In this document: in pieces, positions 37,075 to 44,985 of the stretch
Layout of the letters: every line of letters starts with the position of its first letter
Numbering within the stretch: position 1 is the first letter of the stretch
NCBI RefSeq assembly: GCF_900128905.1
Contig: NZ_FQTV01000007.1
Span: 124,001-188,000 of the forward strand
DNA: 64,000 nt
Origin: Bacteroides luti
GTDB lineage: Bacteria; Bacteroidota; Bacteroidia; Bacteroidales; Bacteroidaceae
Direction: 5' to 3'
Notes under the pieces: model-generated
What the model saw: the letters and a program-made list of their open reading frames with translations, nothing else
Told to the model about the DNA's origin: nothing
Database searches by the model: none
Translations under genes and position numbers: made by a program

Positions 37075-39147
37075 TTATCTGAGTACTACTTCATATTGGG
37101 TTATTCCTCTAGATTTTCTGAAGCTGTAATTCAGGGACTTAAGATTTCTGCCTAGTTTCCATATCATCTTCTTACTAATAGCAATCCCCGTTTTACTCTT
37201 AATATATTCCGCCAATTTTGCAGCAGAAAGGAATATACCTTCCTCTTCACCTTCCGGTTTGCGGTAGTACTCATAGAAAAGTTCCATATCCGCGTCCGTT
37301 TCCATGTATTGCTGGTTGTGCTGTTCCACAATGCTATTTTCTTCTGAATTGAAGTAGTAACGGAATCCATTCAGAATCATGTTCCATGCTTGAGCATAGA
37401 GTTGCTTGTAGTCTATGGTGAAATCGAAATTGATAGGACCGGTTACTTCATGGCATAGGTTACGACGGCTACCTGTATAATCTCTCAGAATATCCATGTG
37501 ATTGGTTGTGCCGAAGAAGGAGGCATGACGCGTGAAATTTCGCGGCGGACGATCGGGCGAGGTGCGTATATTGATGTTGAACGTGGTGAACAACTCTTTT
37601 ACCGTTTCCTGATCGTAGCGCTGAATGGTGTCCAGCTCGTCGATATTCAGAATGGCACTGGTGCTTAGTTTCATGCGGGTGGCGTTGGCATTGTTGGAAA
37701 ATACGTTGGCATCGAAATGACTTTTTCGCCACTCGGGAGGCAACAGACGTTCCGGCCAGGTGGATTTTCCCATACCGTGTTTGCCGCCAATCAATACCAG
37801 AATCTGGTGGTTAATTACTCGGTCGTTTATCAATGAAGCAACTAATGCAACGAACCATTTGCGGAAGCACCATTCAAAATATTCAGGATCTTTGGTTGGT
37901 ACGGTGGCTGCCACATCGGCAATATAGTCATGCCCGTCCCATTCGGTGAAAGGTACAAAGATAAAATCCTTGAAAGGGTGGTAGGAGGGGGTAAACTCGG
38001 AATCTACCATTGCCTTTACATCATTCAGGGTACAGTTTATTCCTTCTTTGTGTGCCCGGATATAAATGGTGTTGAGGTGATGGTCGCGAAGTTCGGTCCA
38101 CTCATGACTGGTATGATCGGCATAACGAAATTCAATGCCTTGCAGTATTACATTGCGGCGCAGCATGAAGTTGCGTTTTATAAACTCTTCGAGCAGGTGT
38201 GTCTCCTTCTCCACTTTTGTCAGTCCGCTGTCAGTACCAAACGCATTTTCGTACTCTTTGTACTTAATTCGGATGGTGCGGCGGAGGTCATCGGCAGTAA
38301 AATGGTTGGTAATACAGCGTGGAAGTGCCAGTTTGGCTGTTTCTGCTTCAGGAATTCCTGCCAGGCAGCAAAAGTATGCCAAACCGTACACAAATTGTGA
38401 CCGGTTTTCTTCCAGGAAAGATTCCTTGTTGAGTGTATTAGAATAAGCGCGGTCGAATGCTCTTTTTATTTCAAGATCCCGTGCTTCGCCAATTGGCAGA
38501 TGTGCAAATGAAATGGGGTCTCCCTCCATGTTGCGAAGTAACTTTTCCGGTTTCTTTTCGTAATCCTTTTTGGTGGCTACCAGAAACACTTCTGCTTCAG
38601 GGTTAAAGAATAATTTTGGATCGTAGGTGGCGGTGGTTAGTTGTGCCAGTGAGTGTGTACTTTTCTTGAAATCAGCGTATAAGCATGATTCGTAATAGAT
38701 GCTGACGGTTGCAAATGCCTGCTCGTGAAACTTCGCAATCTCTTCATTTGTCTGAGGTTGTGAATTATCCGGACGAGATACAGGTGTAAGAATGATAACT
38801 TCTGTTCCCTCTGTATTTATGAAAGAGGCGAGGGTGTTGGGTTCTTTAGCTGCATTATCCCGAAGGGTTTCGGCTTGTTCCGGTTCCAGTTTTGTGCTGC
38901 AAAGCTGAACAATTCCGTTGTACTGCTCCATATTGGTTTTAGTACGTCCGCCATTGAAAGTGGCGCCAAATGTGAAAGAGGGGAGTTGTTCCCATGCTTT
39001 GGTTGCGTCTGCGTTGTTGTTTCGGATATCGTCGACGAGGCTTGCATATTTTAAACTGCTGAAAGAGTTGATTACTTCTGCCATCGGACTGTTTTCAAGA
39101 AATGTAGGGCGGCCTTTATTTCCACCTTTGTAGTGTGAAACATTCAT
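37075..39147 (-). CDS. VapE-family primase/ATPase (BT4734/BF3469-like N-terminus)
   Basis: This 690-residue protein has an N-terminal part (about 1-300) like the primase-related domain of BT4734/BF3469-type proteins (AWEQLPSFTFGATFNGGRTK). A P-loop ATPase domain follows (about 385-620), with Walker A IGGKHGMGKSTW, Walker B ILNIDELDTI, and FFGTTNHMDILRDYTGSRR as sensor and arginine finger. VapE proteins act in replication of phage and mobile elements. Together with the HU-like gene this marks the right edge of the accessory island. It is followed by nested inverted repeats. Confidence 0.85.
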   Translation of the reverse strand: MNVSHYKGGNKGRPTFLENSPMAEVINSFSSLKYASLVDDIRNNNADATKAWEQLPSFTFGATFNGGRTKTNMEQYNGIVQLCSTKLEPEQAETLRDNAAKEPNTLASFINTEGTEVIILTPVSRPDNSQPQTNEEIAKFHEQAFATVSIYYESCLYADFKKSTHSLAQLTTATYDPKLFFNPEAEVFLVATKKDYEKKPEKLLRNMEGDPISFAHLPIGEARDLEIKRAFDRAYSNTLNKESFLEENRSQFVYGLAYFCCLAGIPEAETAKLALPRCITNHFTADDLRRTIRIKYKEYENAFGTDSGLTKVEKETHLLEEFIKRNFMLRRNVILQGIEFRYADHTSHEWTELRDHHLNTIYIRAHKEGINCTLNDVKAMVDSEFTPSYHPFKDFIFVPFTEWDGHDYIADVAATVPTKDPEYFEWCFRKWFVALVASLINDRVINHQILVLIGGKHGMGKSTWPERLLPPEWRKSHFDANVFSNNANATRMKLSTSAILNIDELDTIQRYDQETVKELFTTFNINIRTSPDRPPRNFTRHASFFGTTNHMDILRDYTGSRRNLCHEVTGPINFDFTIDYKQLYAQAWNMILNGFRYYFNSEENSIVEQHNQQYMETDADMELFYEYYRKPEGEEEGIFLSAAKLAEYIKSKTGIAISKKMIWKLGRNLKSLNYSFRKSRGITQYEVVLR

Positions 39148-39271
39148 AGAGATTTGGTTTAAAATTTATATATATAGAATCTATTCTATTACAAAAGTCG
39201 TGCCAAAAGTCTATAATTTTCAAATTATATATTTAAACAGGTTGCGGATGGTTGAAATAGCGTGAAAATAA

Positions 39272-39320
39272 AAATCTTTCGATAAACAGTTGTTGTGAAA
39301 CAACGCTTACCGAAAGATTT
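39272..39320 (-). terminator. Terminator of the small membrane-protein operon
   Basis: A 10-bp stem (39272-39281 with 39311-39320) holds an inner GTTG/CAAC stem. On the minus strand it is followed by a T-rich tract. It lies 30 bp downstream of the gene ending at 39351 and separates it from the VapE gene. Confidence 0.8.
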
Positions 39321-39350
39321 GCCTGATTTGGTTAGGTATAGTAAGTTCTT

Positions 39351-39596
39351 TTATTTTTTACCAGGTTTGTATTCTTCTATTTCGCCTTTAAAGACTTGAT
39401 TCTGACTGTCTGTTCCGGAAGATGCGCATCCACCTGCTCCACAACACGATAGGTTGAAGACTGCTTGTAGTAAAAATAATCCGGCCAGGAAAAAGAAACC
39501 GTAGTCTTTTGATACGATGGCGTATATGCTAAGTGCGATACTGAGTATTAGACGGATGATACGACCGGAATCCCAATTCTTTAATAGATTATTCAT
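39351..39596 (-). CDS. YgaP-like/DUF2892 small membrane protein
   Basis: The start at 39596 (MNNLLKNWDSGRIIRLILS) is preferred over 39650, since the latter would overlap most of the C-terminus of the upstream gene. In 81 residues there are two hydrophobic helices (about 14-27 and 31-48) followed by a Cys-rich stretch (LSCCGAGGCASSG) and a polar tail. This resembles the membrane part of YgaP-type rhodanese proteins (DUF2892). It overlaps the upstream gene by 8 bp. Context suggests sulfur or redox stress, but that is inference. Confidence 0.7.
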   Translation of the reverse strand: MNNLLKNWDSGRIIRLILSIALSIYAIVSKDYGFFFLAGLFLLQAVFNLSCCGAGGCASSGTDSQNQVFKGEIEEYKPGKK

Positions 39597-39798
39597 TGCT
39601 TTTCTCCTCTCTTTTAAAGATGCTGAACAATAATCCTCCCATAACTGCACCCCACAATGAACTTAATAAGGGTGAGGAGGTGATAGGACAACTACCACTT
39701 GAACAGCCAATGAATAGCCAATACAGATAGCCTCCCAATGCTCCGATTACCACTCCCAGTAATACGAGCCAATATTGTGTGAATACTTTTTTTATCAT
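39589..39798 (-). CDS. DUF6132-like small membrane protein
   Basis: This 69-residue protein has two membrane helices (about 9-29 and 42-60) around a Cys motif (FIGCSSGSCPITSSP), matching the DUF6132 proteins of Bacteroidetes as I know them. It is first in a two-gene operon with the DUF2892-like gene. Expression starts from the promoter at 39866-39896, flanked by two identical 16-bp operators. Function is unknown; paired Cys residues suggest a thiol- or sulfur-linked job. Confidence 0.65.
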   Translation of the reverse strand: MIKKVFTQYWLVLLGVVIGALGGYLYWLFIGCSSGSCPITSSPLLSSLWGAVMGGLLFSIFKREEKSNE

Positions 39799-39827
39799 TG
39801 TAAGCTGTATTAAGTTCTTTTGATTTT

Positions 39828-39909
39828 AAATTTCCTATGGAAATATATTCCTTAGGTGTTCGGTGCAAAGATATATATATTTTCTTATAAAACAAATTTC
39901 CTATGGAAA
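39828..39909 (-). promoter_or_regulatory. Promoter with two identical 16-bp operators
   Basis: On the minus strand TTTG (39893-39896) and TATCTTTG (39866-39873) are 19 bp apart, a full promoter match. The 16-mer aaatttcctatggaaa occurs at 39828-39843 and at 39894-39909, once overlapping the -33 box and once just past the expected start of transcription, 66 bp apart. Its core tttcc-tat-ggaaa is symmetrical. This is the layout of a repressor-controlled promoter. Confidence 0.8.
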
Positions 39910-39999
39910 ACAATAACGAAAAGAGTTAAATTGAATAAAAAATATAATCAGGTGGTATATATTATTAATGTGGGGAATATTGTTTGAGGGGTATGGGCA

Positions 40000-40064
40000 A
40001 AAAAAATGGTTGTCATCACGACAACCAATCTTTGTTAACCTTAAATCTAATACTATGAAAAACA
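40000..40064 (-). ncRNA. Candidate ~65-nt small RNA
   Basis: A full promoter (next entry) is followed after about 40 nt by a 7-bp GC-containing hairpin (40008-40014 with 40020-40026) and a run of eight T on the minus strand, so a very short terminated transcript is predicted. No ORF fits on this strand. On the plus strand a tiny ORF (MKNTLQMYDL, 40055-40087) starts within the same DNA, which is an alternative explanation. Confidence 0.5.
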
Positions 40065-40069
40065 CATTA

Positions 40070-40100
40070 CAAATGTACGACTTATAATTTAATTTGCAAA
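40070..40100 (-). promoter_or_regulatory. Consensus promoter of the ~65-nt RNA
   Basis: TTTG (40097-40100) and TACATTTG (40070-40077) on the minus strand are separated by 19 bp, matching the Bacteroides consensus. It lies 70 bp downstream of the DUF190 stop codon. Confidence 0.7.
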
Positions 40101-40170
40101 CAAATGAAATAAAATTGGATGCTTTACAACATATTTTAATAAATATTTGGTTTGGTTAAGTATGTTGTCG

Positions 40171-40545
40171 TTATTTTTTCAATTTATTCTTTCCATTACC
40201 CTCTTTATTTAAAATTATAGTGGTGTTTTCTGTTGTAATAAGACAGCCGGTGGGCAGGTAATCAAACCAGGGAAGTATTTTTTCGATAAAAGCATCAATC
40301 TTTTGAGATTCGTCTATAATTTCCACTACGACAGGTAGTTTCTCTGTGATTTCCCAGAATTTAACCGAACGGATAATACTGCTTGATCCGTATCCCATAA
40401 CTCCCTTTGTAACTGTTGCTCCGGCAAGTCCGTAGCGTTTTGCTGCGAAAACAATTGTTTCGTAAAGAAGTGAATGCTTAAATTTATCTGTGTTGCTGGT
40501 AAATATCCGCAATAACTTTGCTTCCCCTTTTATTTCCATATTCAA
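40171..40545 (-). CDS. DUF190 protein, partner of the fluoride channel
   Basis: This 124-residue soluble protein has the DUF190 pattern: an N-terminal strand [16 protein letters not shown], a helix [22 protein letters not shown] and a conserved VMGYGSSS, then [16 protein letters not shown]. The fold is PII/GlnB-like. DUF190 proteins often sit with CrcB; here the start overlaps the crcB stop by 4 bp, which implies coupled translation. It probably modulates or supports fluoride export, but its biochemical role is unknown. Confidence 0.85.
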   Translation of the reverse strand: MNMEIKGEAKLLRIFTSNTDKFKHSLLYETIVFAAKRYGLAGATVTKGVMGYGSSSIIRSVKFWEITEKLPVVVEIIDESQKIDAFIEKILPWFDYLPTGCLITTENTTIILNKEGNGKNKLKK

Positions 40546-40919
40546 AATATTTTAGTGATTAGATTACCTAAATAGGTGGCTATTAATCCAAGGAAAATGC
40601 TGAGACTTGTGTAAAGTGCAAAATAGAAAAAGTTGCCATCTCTCAACAGAGACATGTTTTCGCTGGCAAATGTTGAAAAGGTTGTAAACCCACCACAAAA
40701 TCCGATAGTGAGAAATATTCGCAGTTCGTTATTTACCAGATTGCCCCGTTCAAAAAGTCCGTAAAATAGTCCGATAAGGAAACATCCTAATATATTCACA
40801 ACAAATGTTCCGAGTGGAAAGGATGAGAAGATGTTGTTTTGCATAGCTCTTGACAGGAGATAGCGTAATATTCCACCGATAAAACTTCCGGAACCAATGA
40901 TGAATAATATTCTTATCAT
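40542..40919 (-). CDS. crcB: Fluoride channel CrcB/Fluc
   Basis: This 125-residue protein has four transmembrane helices and the family core [15 protein letters not shown] (about 74-88), which lines the fluoride pore and the Na+ site; [14 protein letters not shown] is the second conserved helix. It exports fluoride as a dual-topology dimer. It is first gene of a two-gene operon with DUF190. A -7 box (TACATTTG, complement of 40945-40952) lies 26 bp upstream. No fluoride riboswitch was seen in the leader. Confidence 0.95.
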   Translation of the reverse strand: MIRILFIIGSGSFIGGILRYLLSRAMQNNIFSSFPLGTFVVNILGCFLIGLFYGLFERGNLVNNELRIFLTIGFCGGFTTFSTFASENMSLLRDGNFFYFALYTSLSIFLGLIATYLGNLITKIF

Positions 40920-41003
40920 ATTGACTTTAGATTTTTGGTCTTTACAAATGTAAGAATAAGGAGGAATAAAATACAGCTTGAGGAAAGATTTTTATTACTG
41001 AAA

Positions 41004-41040
41004 GTAAAAAAATAAGGCACCTCAATAATGAAGTGCCTTA
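41004..41040 (-). terminator. Terminator of the SRP RNA/tRNA-Thr transcript
   Basis: The stem at 41013-41024 with 41029-41040 (one mismatch) is followed by a run of T on the minus strand (41004-41012). It lies directly after the downstream tRNA-Thr gene. Confidence 0.85.
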
Positions 41041-41046
41041 CTTTTG

Positions 41047-41120
41047 AGCCTCTTGTCGGATTCGAACCAACGACCCCGAGATTACAAATCACGTGCTCTG
41101 GCCAACTGAGCTAAAGAGGC
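41047..41120 (-). tRNA. tRNA-Thr (UGU), downstream copy
   Basis: The minus strand folds as a tRNA: acceptor GCCTCTT/AAGAGGC, D arm GCTC/GAGC, anticodon loop TTTGTAA (anticodon UGU) and T arm with GTTCGAAT. The anticodon stem has one T-T mismatch. CCA is not encoded. It is identical to the copy at 41186-41259. Confidence 0.95.
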
Positions 41121-41152
41121 GAAGATATATATTTTTTCAATTTTTTATTTTT

Positions 41153-41176
41153 AGGCACTTCTATAAAGAAGTGCCT
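41153..41176. repeat. Duplicated hairpin between the tRNA genes
   Basis: A 9-bp perfect stem (41153-41161 with 41168-41176) resembles the terminator at 41013-41040 but lacks its T-run on the minus strand. It is part of the 139-bp duplicated unit and probably lets transcription through. Confidence 0.7.
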
Positions 41177-41185
41177 TGCTTTTTG

Positions 41186-41259
41186 AGCCTCTTGTCGGAT
41201 TCGAACCAACGACCCCGAGATTACAAATCACGTGCTCTGGCCAACTGAGCTAAAGAGGC
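41186..41259 (-). tRNA. tRNA-Thr (UGU), upstream copy
   Basis: This is an identical 74-nt tRNA-Thr with anticodon UGU, 139 bp from the other copy. It lies immediately downstream of the probable SRP RNA in the same transcript. Confidence 0.95.
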
Positions 41260-41263
41260 GGGT

Positions 41264-41359
41264 GGGTAAGCTTACTATATCGCGCCGCTACAACCAACTA
41301 CCTTTGCTGCGATCAAGCCCTGGAGGATTTGCTGGGAGCTAGCCGTATAGGACTTACCC
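41264..41359 (-). ncRNA. ffs: Probable signal recognition particle RNA (4.5S type)
   Basis: The minus-strand transcript (about 96 nt) is closed by GGGUAAG (41353-41359) pairing with CUUACCC (41264-41270), continued by CUAUA/UAUAG. Its apical part carries CCAGG...GCAGCAAAGG, which resembles the SRP domain IV core (CAGG opposite AGCA) around a short loop. Length, a dedicated promoter and position before tRNA genes fit. The apical loop is not the usual GGAA, so the family call needs a covariance-model check. Boundaries are approximate. Confidence 0.6.
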
Positions 41360-41364
41360 GGGTG

Positions 41365-41394
41365 CAAAGGTAGATATTTTATTTTACCCTGCAA
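41365..41394 (-). promoter_or_regulatory. Promoter of the SRP RNA/tRNA-Thr operon
   Basis: TTG (41392-41394) and TACCTTTG (41365-41372) on the minus strand are 19 bp apart. The -7 box ends 6 bp before the closing stem of the RNA, so the transcript starts at the RNA itself. Confidence 0.75.
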
Positions 41395-41598
41395 TACCTC
41401 CCCGAAACTTTTTTTAGGGTGGATGGACTAAGCGGCTACTTTTCAGTTACTTAAAAGAACGAAAAAAAATCATTTTTTTTTGTGGCTGGTAAGAATGTAC
41501 ATGGAAAGCCGGAATCTTTATACCATTTTAATAATTTTCATTTCATTTCGTACTACTTCTTGATGTAAAAATTGTATTTTTGTGCACAAATATAAAAG

Positions 41599-42198
41599 AT
41601 GATAATGGAGAACAGAAGCTTTATGAATAAGTATGCCATGCAGTATGGCACTTACATGGGGATTTTTTGGATTATAAAATTTACTTTATTCCCGCTTGGG
41701 TTTACAGTACCTTTTCTGGAGTTCTTCTTTCTTTTACTGACATTACTGGTTCCTTTTGTAGGATATTATTTCACGAAAATGTACCGGGACAGAATCTGTG
41801 GTGGGTCTATTACCTTTGGTCATGCATGGGTATTTGCTACTTTTATGTATATGTTTAGTGCATTGCTTACGGCTGTAGGGCACTTCGTATACTTCAGATT
41901 CATGGATAATGGCTTTATTGTAACCTCTTATCTTGATATGCTTCATGCGGTAGACAAGAATCAGGCTGCTTCTGCCGGACTGGGTAGCTCGCTTAAGCAA
42001 TTCGAAGAAACCATAAATACGCTTGGTAGTCTTCGCCCGATTGAAATTACTATGCAATTGCTTTCACAAAATGTAATATACGGATCTTTACTGGCTCTTC
42101 CTACTGCTCTTTTCGTTAAAAAAAGGGCTGCTTTTCCTATAGATAATAGCGAGGAGGATAGTAAAGACGATAATAATCAAGACGAAAATAAAGAATAG
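41599..42198 (+). CDS. DUF4199 membrane protein
   Basis: This 199-residue protein has four membrane segments (about 17-32, 36-55, 72-95 and 152-172) and a highly acidic C-terminal tail (NSEEDSKDDNNQDENKE). Segment order and the stretch GGSITFGHAWVFATFMYMFSALLT match DUF4199, a Bacteroidetes family of unknown role. A -7 box (TATTTTTG, 41575-41582) precedes it by 16 bp. Met3 (41605) is an alternative start. It is first gene of a five-gene operon, 4 bp before the glycosyltransferase. Confidence 0.8.
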   Translation: MIMENRSFMNKYAMQYGTYMGIFWIIKFTLFPLGFTVPFLEFFFLLLTLLVPFVGYYFTKMYRDRICGGSITFGHAWVFATFMYMFSALLTAVGHFVYFRFMDNGFIVTSYLDMLHAVDKNQAASAGLGSSLKQFEETINTLGSLRPIEITMQLLSQNVIYGSLLALPTALFVKKRAAFPIDNSEEDSKDDNNQDENKE

Positions 42199-42202
42199 AA
42201 AT

Positions 42203-43153
42203 ATGGATATATCTGTAATAGTACCGTTGTATAACGAAGAAGAATCTCTTCCAGAACTTTATGCATGGATTGATAGGGTGATGAAAGAAAACGATTTTTC
42301 TTATGAGGTGATCTTTGTAAATGATGGCAGTACCGATCGTTCATGGGATGTAATTGAAGAACTTAGTGCAAAGTCGGAAACTGTAAAAGGTATTAAATTC
42401 CGTCGTAATTATGGTAAGTCGCCTGCTTTGTTTTGTGGATTTAAAAAAGCGCAAGGGGATGTGGTAATTACTATGGATGCTGATTTGCAGGATAGTCCGG
42501 ATGAAATTCCTGAACTTTACAGAATGATTACAGAGGATAAGTATGACCTGGTTTCCGGATGGAAAGAAAAGAGATATGATCCGCTTTCGAAAACAATTCC
42601 TACAAAGCTGTTTAATGCTACAGCCCGCTCTGTTTCGGGCATTAAGAATCTGCATGATTTTAATTGCGGACTAAAGGCTTATAAAAAAGATGTTGTGAAG
42701 AATGTTGAAGTATATGGCGAAATGCATCGTTATATACCTTATTTGGCTAAAAATGCCGGCTTTTCAAAAATAGGGGAGAAGGTGGTTCAGCATCAGGCTC
42801 GTAAATATGGCTCTACTAAATTTGGTATGAGCAGATTTGTGAATGGATACCTGGATTTACTCTCTTTGTGGTTCCTTTCTAAATTCGGGAAAAAACCAAT
42901 GCATATTTTTGGATTGCTGGGTTCATTGATGTTCTTCTTTGGTTTCATATCTGTTATTGTTGTGGGGGCATCTAAACTTTACTCTATGTATTCTGGATTA
43001 GAGTACAGACTGGTAACTGAATCTCCTTATTTTTATCTGGCTCTAACCTGTATGATTATTGGTACTCAACTGTTCCTGGCCGGATTTGTAGGTGAACTTG
43101 TTACACGTAACGCTCCCGAACGTAATAATTACAAAGTAGAAAAAGAACTGTAA
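42203..43153 (+). CDS. Family 2 glycosyltransferase with two C-terminal membrane helices (DPM/ArnC type)
   Basis: This 316-residue protein has a GT2 domain in residues 1-230: VIVPLYNEEESLPEL, FVNDGSTDRSW, DXD-like TMDADLQDSPDEI, and HDFNCGLKAYKK. Two hydrophobic helices follow (about 233-258 and 270-295). This is the layout of polyprenyl-phosphate sugar transferases (dolichol-phosphate mannosyltransferase/ArnC type), which load a sugar on a lipid carrier at the inner membrane. The neighbouring DUF4199 is a common partner in Bacteroidetes; the sugar is unknown. Confidence 0.9.
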   Translation: MDISVIVPLYNEEESLPELYAWIDRVMKENDFSYEVIFVNDGSTDRSWDVIEELSAKSETVKGIKFRRNYGKSPALFCGFKKAQGDVVITMDADLQDSPDEIPELYRMITEDKYDLVSGWKEKRYDPLSKTIPTKLFNATARSVSGIKNLHDFNCGLKAYKKDVVKNVEVYGEMHRYIPYLAKNAGFSKIGEKVVQHQARKYGSTKFGMSRFVNGYLDLLSLWFLSKFGKKPMHIFGLLGSLMFFFGFISVIVVGASKLYSMYSGLEYRLVTESPYFYLALTCMIIGTQLFLAGFVGELVTRNAPERNNYKVEKEL

Positions 43154-43171
43154 AAACTGTTTGGAAAAATT

Positions 43172-43651
43172 ATGAGACATCTATTGAAACTCTTGTTTTT
43201 TACAGTGTTTACTTGCTGTGCCGTAAGCTTTTTTATGGCATGTGGTGAGGCTTCCGAGTCCTCAGTGGGACGACTTTCGCCGCTATTTAAATTTGTAACT
43301 AAAAGTACGCTGAAGGAAAAGTCGTTTGATTCGCTCACTGTGGTTGCTCTTAATACTGTTCGGGGTGACTCGATAATTATTGATAACCAAAAGACAGTTA
43401 CTTCTGCCAATCTTCCGCTTAGTTATGTTGACACCATAACAGCATTGGTCTTTAAATATTCAAAAGATACGATTGATACGGTTTGGGTTACTCATACTAA
43501 TACTGAGCATTTTATTTCTATGGATCGTGGGGTAGCTATGTTTTATCACATAAACAAAGTGGAACACACCAAACATTTAATAGATTCTATCGCAATAGTA
43601 AATTCGGAAGTTAATATCAATGAAAAAGAAAATATTCGCATCTATTATTAG
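43172..43651 (+). CDS. DUF6452-like lipoprotein
   Basis: This 159-residue protein has a signal peptide and lipobox (SFFMACGEAS, Cys24). The remainder is a beta-sandwich (SFDSLTVVALNTVRGDSIII, ITALVFKYSKDTIDTVWVTHT). Its position before a DUF6048-type outer-membrane protein and its length match DUF6452 proteins of Bacteroides. Its 3' end overlaps the next gene by 32 bp, so the two are coupled and may form an envelope complex. Function is unknown. Confidence 0.7.
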   Translation: MRHLLKLLFFTVFTCCAVSFFMACGEASESSVGRLSPLFKFVTKSTLKEKSFDSLTVVALNTVRGDSIIIDNQKTVTSANLPLSYVDTITALVFKYSKDTIDTVWVTHTNTEHFISMDRGVAMFYHINKVEHTKHLIDSIAIVNSEVNINEKENIRIYY

Positions 43652-44336
43652 TGCACTTGCTTTGTTCGTGTTCTCTTTTCCTGCTCTTGCTCAACAGCAA
43701 CAACAACGCCAAGTGCTGAGGAAAGGACAGAAGAAAGTAATTAGTAAGATACCCAAAGAGGTGTTTCCATTGTATAATGGTACTTTTGTTGGGGTAGACT
43801 TGTACGGAATAGGAAGCAAAGCGTTTGGAGGTGATTTTTTAAGTTCTGAGGTTAGTGTTGATGTGAATCTGAAGAACCGCTTTTTCCCGGTTGTGGAATT
43901 AGGTTATGGTAAAGTAGATAAAGATAATAATAGTATTTCCTATAAATCGTCGGCTCCATATTTCAGAATAGGTATGGATTACAACTTAATGTTCAAGAAA
44001 AAGAACTTAAGTCACATGTATATTGGAGCCCGATATGGTTTTACAGCTTTGAGTTATGATGTGAAAAGTGTCGGACTTGATGATGATATTTATTCGGGAC
44101 AAGTACCTTTTGAATATACAGGAGAGAACACTACTGCTCATTGGATGGAATTGGTTGGTGGTATCAGGGCCGAGGTCTTTAAAAACGTTTTAATGGGATG
44201 GTCTTTGAGATACAAAGCTAAGATTAGCGTGAAAGATAATGTTCATTCAACACCTTGGTACATTCCGGGGTTCGGAGAGAATAAGTCCTCTAACTTTGGG
44301 ATTACATACTCTTTGATTTATAAGTTACCTTTATAA
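43620..44336 (+). CDS. DUF6048-like outer-membrane beta-barrel protein
   Basis: This 238-residue protein has a signal peptide (1-24, ending ALAQQ), a Gln-rich stretch, then alternating amphipathic strands (GTFVGVDLYGIGSKAFGG, FFPVVELGYGKVD, HMYIGARYGFTAL, MELVGGIRAEVF) and an aromatic final strand, so an outer-membrane barrel of about ten strands is likely. This fits DUF6048. It overlaps the DUF6452-like lipoprotein by 32 bp. Function is unknown. Confidence 0.75.
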   Translation: MKKKIFASIISALALFVFSFPALAQQQQQRQVLRKGQKKVISKIPKEVFPLYNGTFVGVDLYGIGSKAFGGDFLSSEVSVDVNLKNRFFPVVELGYGKVDKDNNSISYKSSAPYFRIGMDYNLMFKKKNLSHMYIGARYGFTALSYDVKSVGLDDDIYSGQVPFEYTGENTTAHWMELVGGIRAEVFKNVLMGWSLRYKAKISVKDNVHSTPWYIPGFGENKSSNFGITYSLIYKLPL

Positions 44337-44338
44337 TA

Positions 44339-44911
44339 ATGACAAATTTAGAAAATTGGCTGCTTGCTGTGGGGCTGGCAATGGATTGCCTGGCTGTGTC
44401 GATAGCAAGTGGCATTATTTTTAAGAAAGTTCACTGGGGCAATATCCTTACAATGGCTTTCTTCTTTGGTTTTTTTCAGGCTTTAATGCCTTTCCTGGGA
44501 TGGTTCGGTGCTAGTAGGTTCAGTCATTTGATAGAGAATGTAGACCATTGGCTGGTTTTCCTTATTCTTGCTTTTCTTGGTGGAAGAATGATCTGGGAAT
44601 CGTTTAAGGACGAAGAGTGCAGGAGTGACTTTAATCCGGCTTGTTTAAAGGTTGTTTTTACATTGGCCATAGCAACTAGTCTGGATGCCCTTGCGGTTGG
44701 TGTGTCTTTCGCCTTTATGGGGATGAGAACCGTTAATAGCATTATTTCACCGATATTGATTATTGGTCTTGTTTCTTTTGTAATATCTGTCTTTGGCTTA
44801 CTGTTTGGAATATTCTTTGGATGCAAACACAATATGAGAGTGGAACTGTGGGGCGGACTTATATTGATAGGTATTGGAACAAAAGTGCTGATAGAACATC
44901 TTTGTTTATAA
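44339..44911 (+). CDS. mntP: Manganese efflux pump MntP
   Basis: This 190-residue protein has six membrane helices in the MntP two-repeat fold. Each repeat has an Asp in the membrane: AVGLAMDCLAVSIASG (about residues 11-26) and IATSLDALAVGVSFAF (about 110-125), the metal-site motifs of the family. It exports Mn2+. It is the last gene of the DUF4199 operon, starting 2 bp after the DUF6048-like stop, and is followed by a strong bidirectional terminator. Confidence 0.94.
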   Translation: MTNLENWLLAVGLAMDCLAVSIASGIIFKKVHWGNILTMAFFFGFFQALMPFLGWFGASRFSHLIENVDHWLVFLILAFLGGRMIWESFKDEECRSDFNPACLKVVFTLAIATSLDALAVGVSFAFMGMRTVNSIISPILIIGLVSFVISVFGLLFGIFFGCKHNMRVELWGGLILIGIGTKVLIEHLCL

Positions 44912-44920
44912 ATGATATAA

Positions 44921-44960
44921 AAAAATCCTGCTATAGAGAATATCTGTAGCAGGATTTTTT
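44921..44960. terminator. Bidirectional terminator between mntP and panD
   Basis: A 16-bp stem with one wobble (44921-44936 with 44944-44959) has flanking A and T runs, so it can terminate transcription in both directions for these convergent operons. Confidence 0.88.
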
Positions 44961-44985
44961 ATGCTATATAAATCAGGAATGTAAT

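Noticed and set aside
23751-39147. Insertion sequence or integrase gene within the accessory island
   Set aside because: No transposase, recombinase or relaxase motif was found in any frame of the island; mobility is only suggested by gene content and repeats.
40920-41003. Fluoride riboswitch before crcB
   Set aside because: The leader is short (a -7 box lies 26 bp from the ATG) and I see no conserved riboswitch core.
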